This document shows positions 22,832 through 23,539 of a stretch of DNA of 23,539 bases, piece by piece; the stretch's first letter is position 1, and each line of letters begins with the position of its first letter. This DNA comes from an uncultured Oscillospiraceae bacterium (lineage in GTDB: Bacteria; Bacillota; Clostridia; Oscillospirales; Ruminococcaceae). A model generated the notes under the pieces. That model did no database searches and was not told where the DNA came from. It saw only the letters and a program-made list of their open reading frames with translations. The stretch lies in contig CAJUMS010000042.1 in NCBI GenBank assembly GCA_910587465.1, positions 1 through 23,539 on the forward strand. The letters are read 5' to 3'. The position numbers and the translations under genes were made by a program.

Positions 22832-23539
22832 TTAATTGATCTTTCCGACTAATCGGTAGAAGATCTCAATCTCCTGTGTTCTGCTGCCATCCTCTCCGTC
22901 TATGTCATGTGCCGATTTGTCCAGTTTGGCTTGGAGTTCCTGCTTTTTGTTTTCAAGCTGCGACCGCTCCTCTTGGTACTTCGCCGAGAGCATTGCGAAG
23001 TTGCGTTCGGTAATCTCTTCTCTCGCTCTGTCCTCGTACATCTTGGCGAACAGGTTGTCCAGCTCTTGAAGCCGCTTTTCGGTTCTCGCCAATTCTTTCT
23101 TGGCGCTCGCGTTTTCTTTTTCACGCTGCTTGTCGCCGCTTTTCAGTAACCGTTGCAGCAGCTCGCCGTCGTCCTTTTCGTGCACCTGTGATATCCAGTA
23201 TTGCAGTCTGCCAATCACCACGGCATATATCACATCATATCGTATGTAGTGCTGTGAGCACTTGTCCTTTCCATTCTCGCTGTAGGTCGTGCAGAAAAAG
23301 CACTTTTTTTCCTTTCGGGTAGCCGTTGCGTTGCTGCGTATATACCGAAGTCCCCAGCCGCAGTCAGCACATTTCAGAAGTTTTGCGAAAATCTGCGTTT
23401 CTCCGTTTTTGACGGGACGCTTTGACCTCCGCACGCCCAGCAAGCCTTGCACGGCTGAATAATATATCCGCCGAGCTGCACGAGTTTCCGACGCGTATGC
23501 CGATCTTCTGCATGTCGACGTGTTCAACGGCAGCAGCGG
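22832..23539 (-). pseudogene. Serine recombinase, 3' part with probable internal deletion
   Basis: The frame is open to the right edge, so the 5' part lies outside. Visible parts of a large serine recombinase are a zinc ribbon (KCADCGWGLRYIR with C53/C56, later C79 and C90, numbering from TTG 23527), a helix YDVIYAVVIGRLQYWISQ, a long charged coiled coil (about 120-205) and a terminal RTQEIEIFYRLVGKIN that resembles the end of DUF4368. The stretch normally between coiled coil and this end (the FIxLIRKYTDI region and the part leading to it) is missing after AHDIDGEDG, which suggests an in-frame deletion. The outermost 80 or so bases do not look like recombinase in this frame. The catalytic serine domain is not visible. 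It is a remnant of an integrated element. Confidence 0.65.

Noticed and set aside
1..23539. CRISPR array, tRNA, rRNA or complete insertion sequence
   Set aside because: No regularly spaced repeats, cloverleaf, conserved rRNA segment or transposase with terminal inverted repeats was seen.

Overview
The window reads as a chromosomal segment of a low-to-moderate-GC Firmicute, most likely a gut-type clostridium of the Ruminococcus/Oscillospiraceae kind. This is inferred from strong Shine-Dalgarno sites (GGAGG/AGGAG), sigma-A promoters with extended -10 boxes, an anaerobe-style gene set (formate/nitrite-type channel, class II aldolase, clostridial-type deformylase, PepF) and the remains of a GH44 cellulase/xyloglucanase gene. 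It is mostly ordinary housekeeping DNA, tightly packed into short operons. There are no rRNA or tRNA genes, no CRISPR array and no intact mobile element; a damaged serine-recombinase gene lies at the right edge.

Left region (1-4.6 kb, + strand): the tail of an upstream gene, a DUF4253 protein, a Nudix domain fused to phosphoribosyl-AMP cyclohydrolase (HisI), a GNAT acetyltransferase, a divergent RdgB/HAM1-like NTP pyrophosphatase, HisE, a sigma-factor-like protein with a C-terminal membrane anchor, and a HAD hydrolase. The HisE and HisI steps of histidine synthesis sit among two further nucleotide-hydrolase folds (Nudix and HAM1). A perfect-consensus promoter restarts transcription before the HAM1-like gene.

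Middle region (4.6-14.5 kb, + strand): fructose-bisphosphate aldolase with a VOC/PhnB-like protein, ending at a clear terminator. Next come two tandem paralogous two-helix membrane proteins, a 45-residue membrane peptide and a membrane-anchored PstS-like binding protein with no pstCAB. A tyrA operon follows (prephenate dehydrogenase, an S-component-like membrane protein, oligoendopeptidase F and a soluble cysteine-rich histidine-kinase-like protein). Then comes a 225-bp intergenic region with a strong terminator, a possible small RNA and a palindrome, and after it an OmpR-type response regulator with its sensor kinase, closed by a bidirectional terminator.

Right region (14.5-23.5 kb): a minus-strand operon (P-type cation ATPase, FNT-family channel, peptide deformylase) is transcribed divergently from tex, with the two promoters back to back. 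Behind tex lies a decayed GH44 gene, then a bidirectional terminator facing a convergent single-gene trpB with its own promoter and a start-site palindrome. The window closes with the 3' part of a serine recombinase that appears to carry an internal C-terminal deletion.

No single spectacular new system is evident. The most unusual items are the Nudix-HisI fusion in a cluster with three different nucleotide-pyrophosphatase folds, the membrane-tethered sigma-like protein, the small-membrane-protein/PstS-like cluster, the cysteine-rich soluble kinase-like protein, and the promoter-hairpin-terminator unit before the response regulator.
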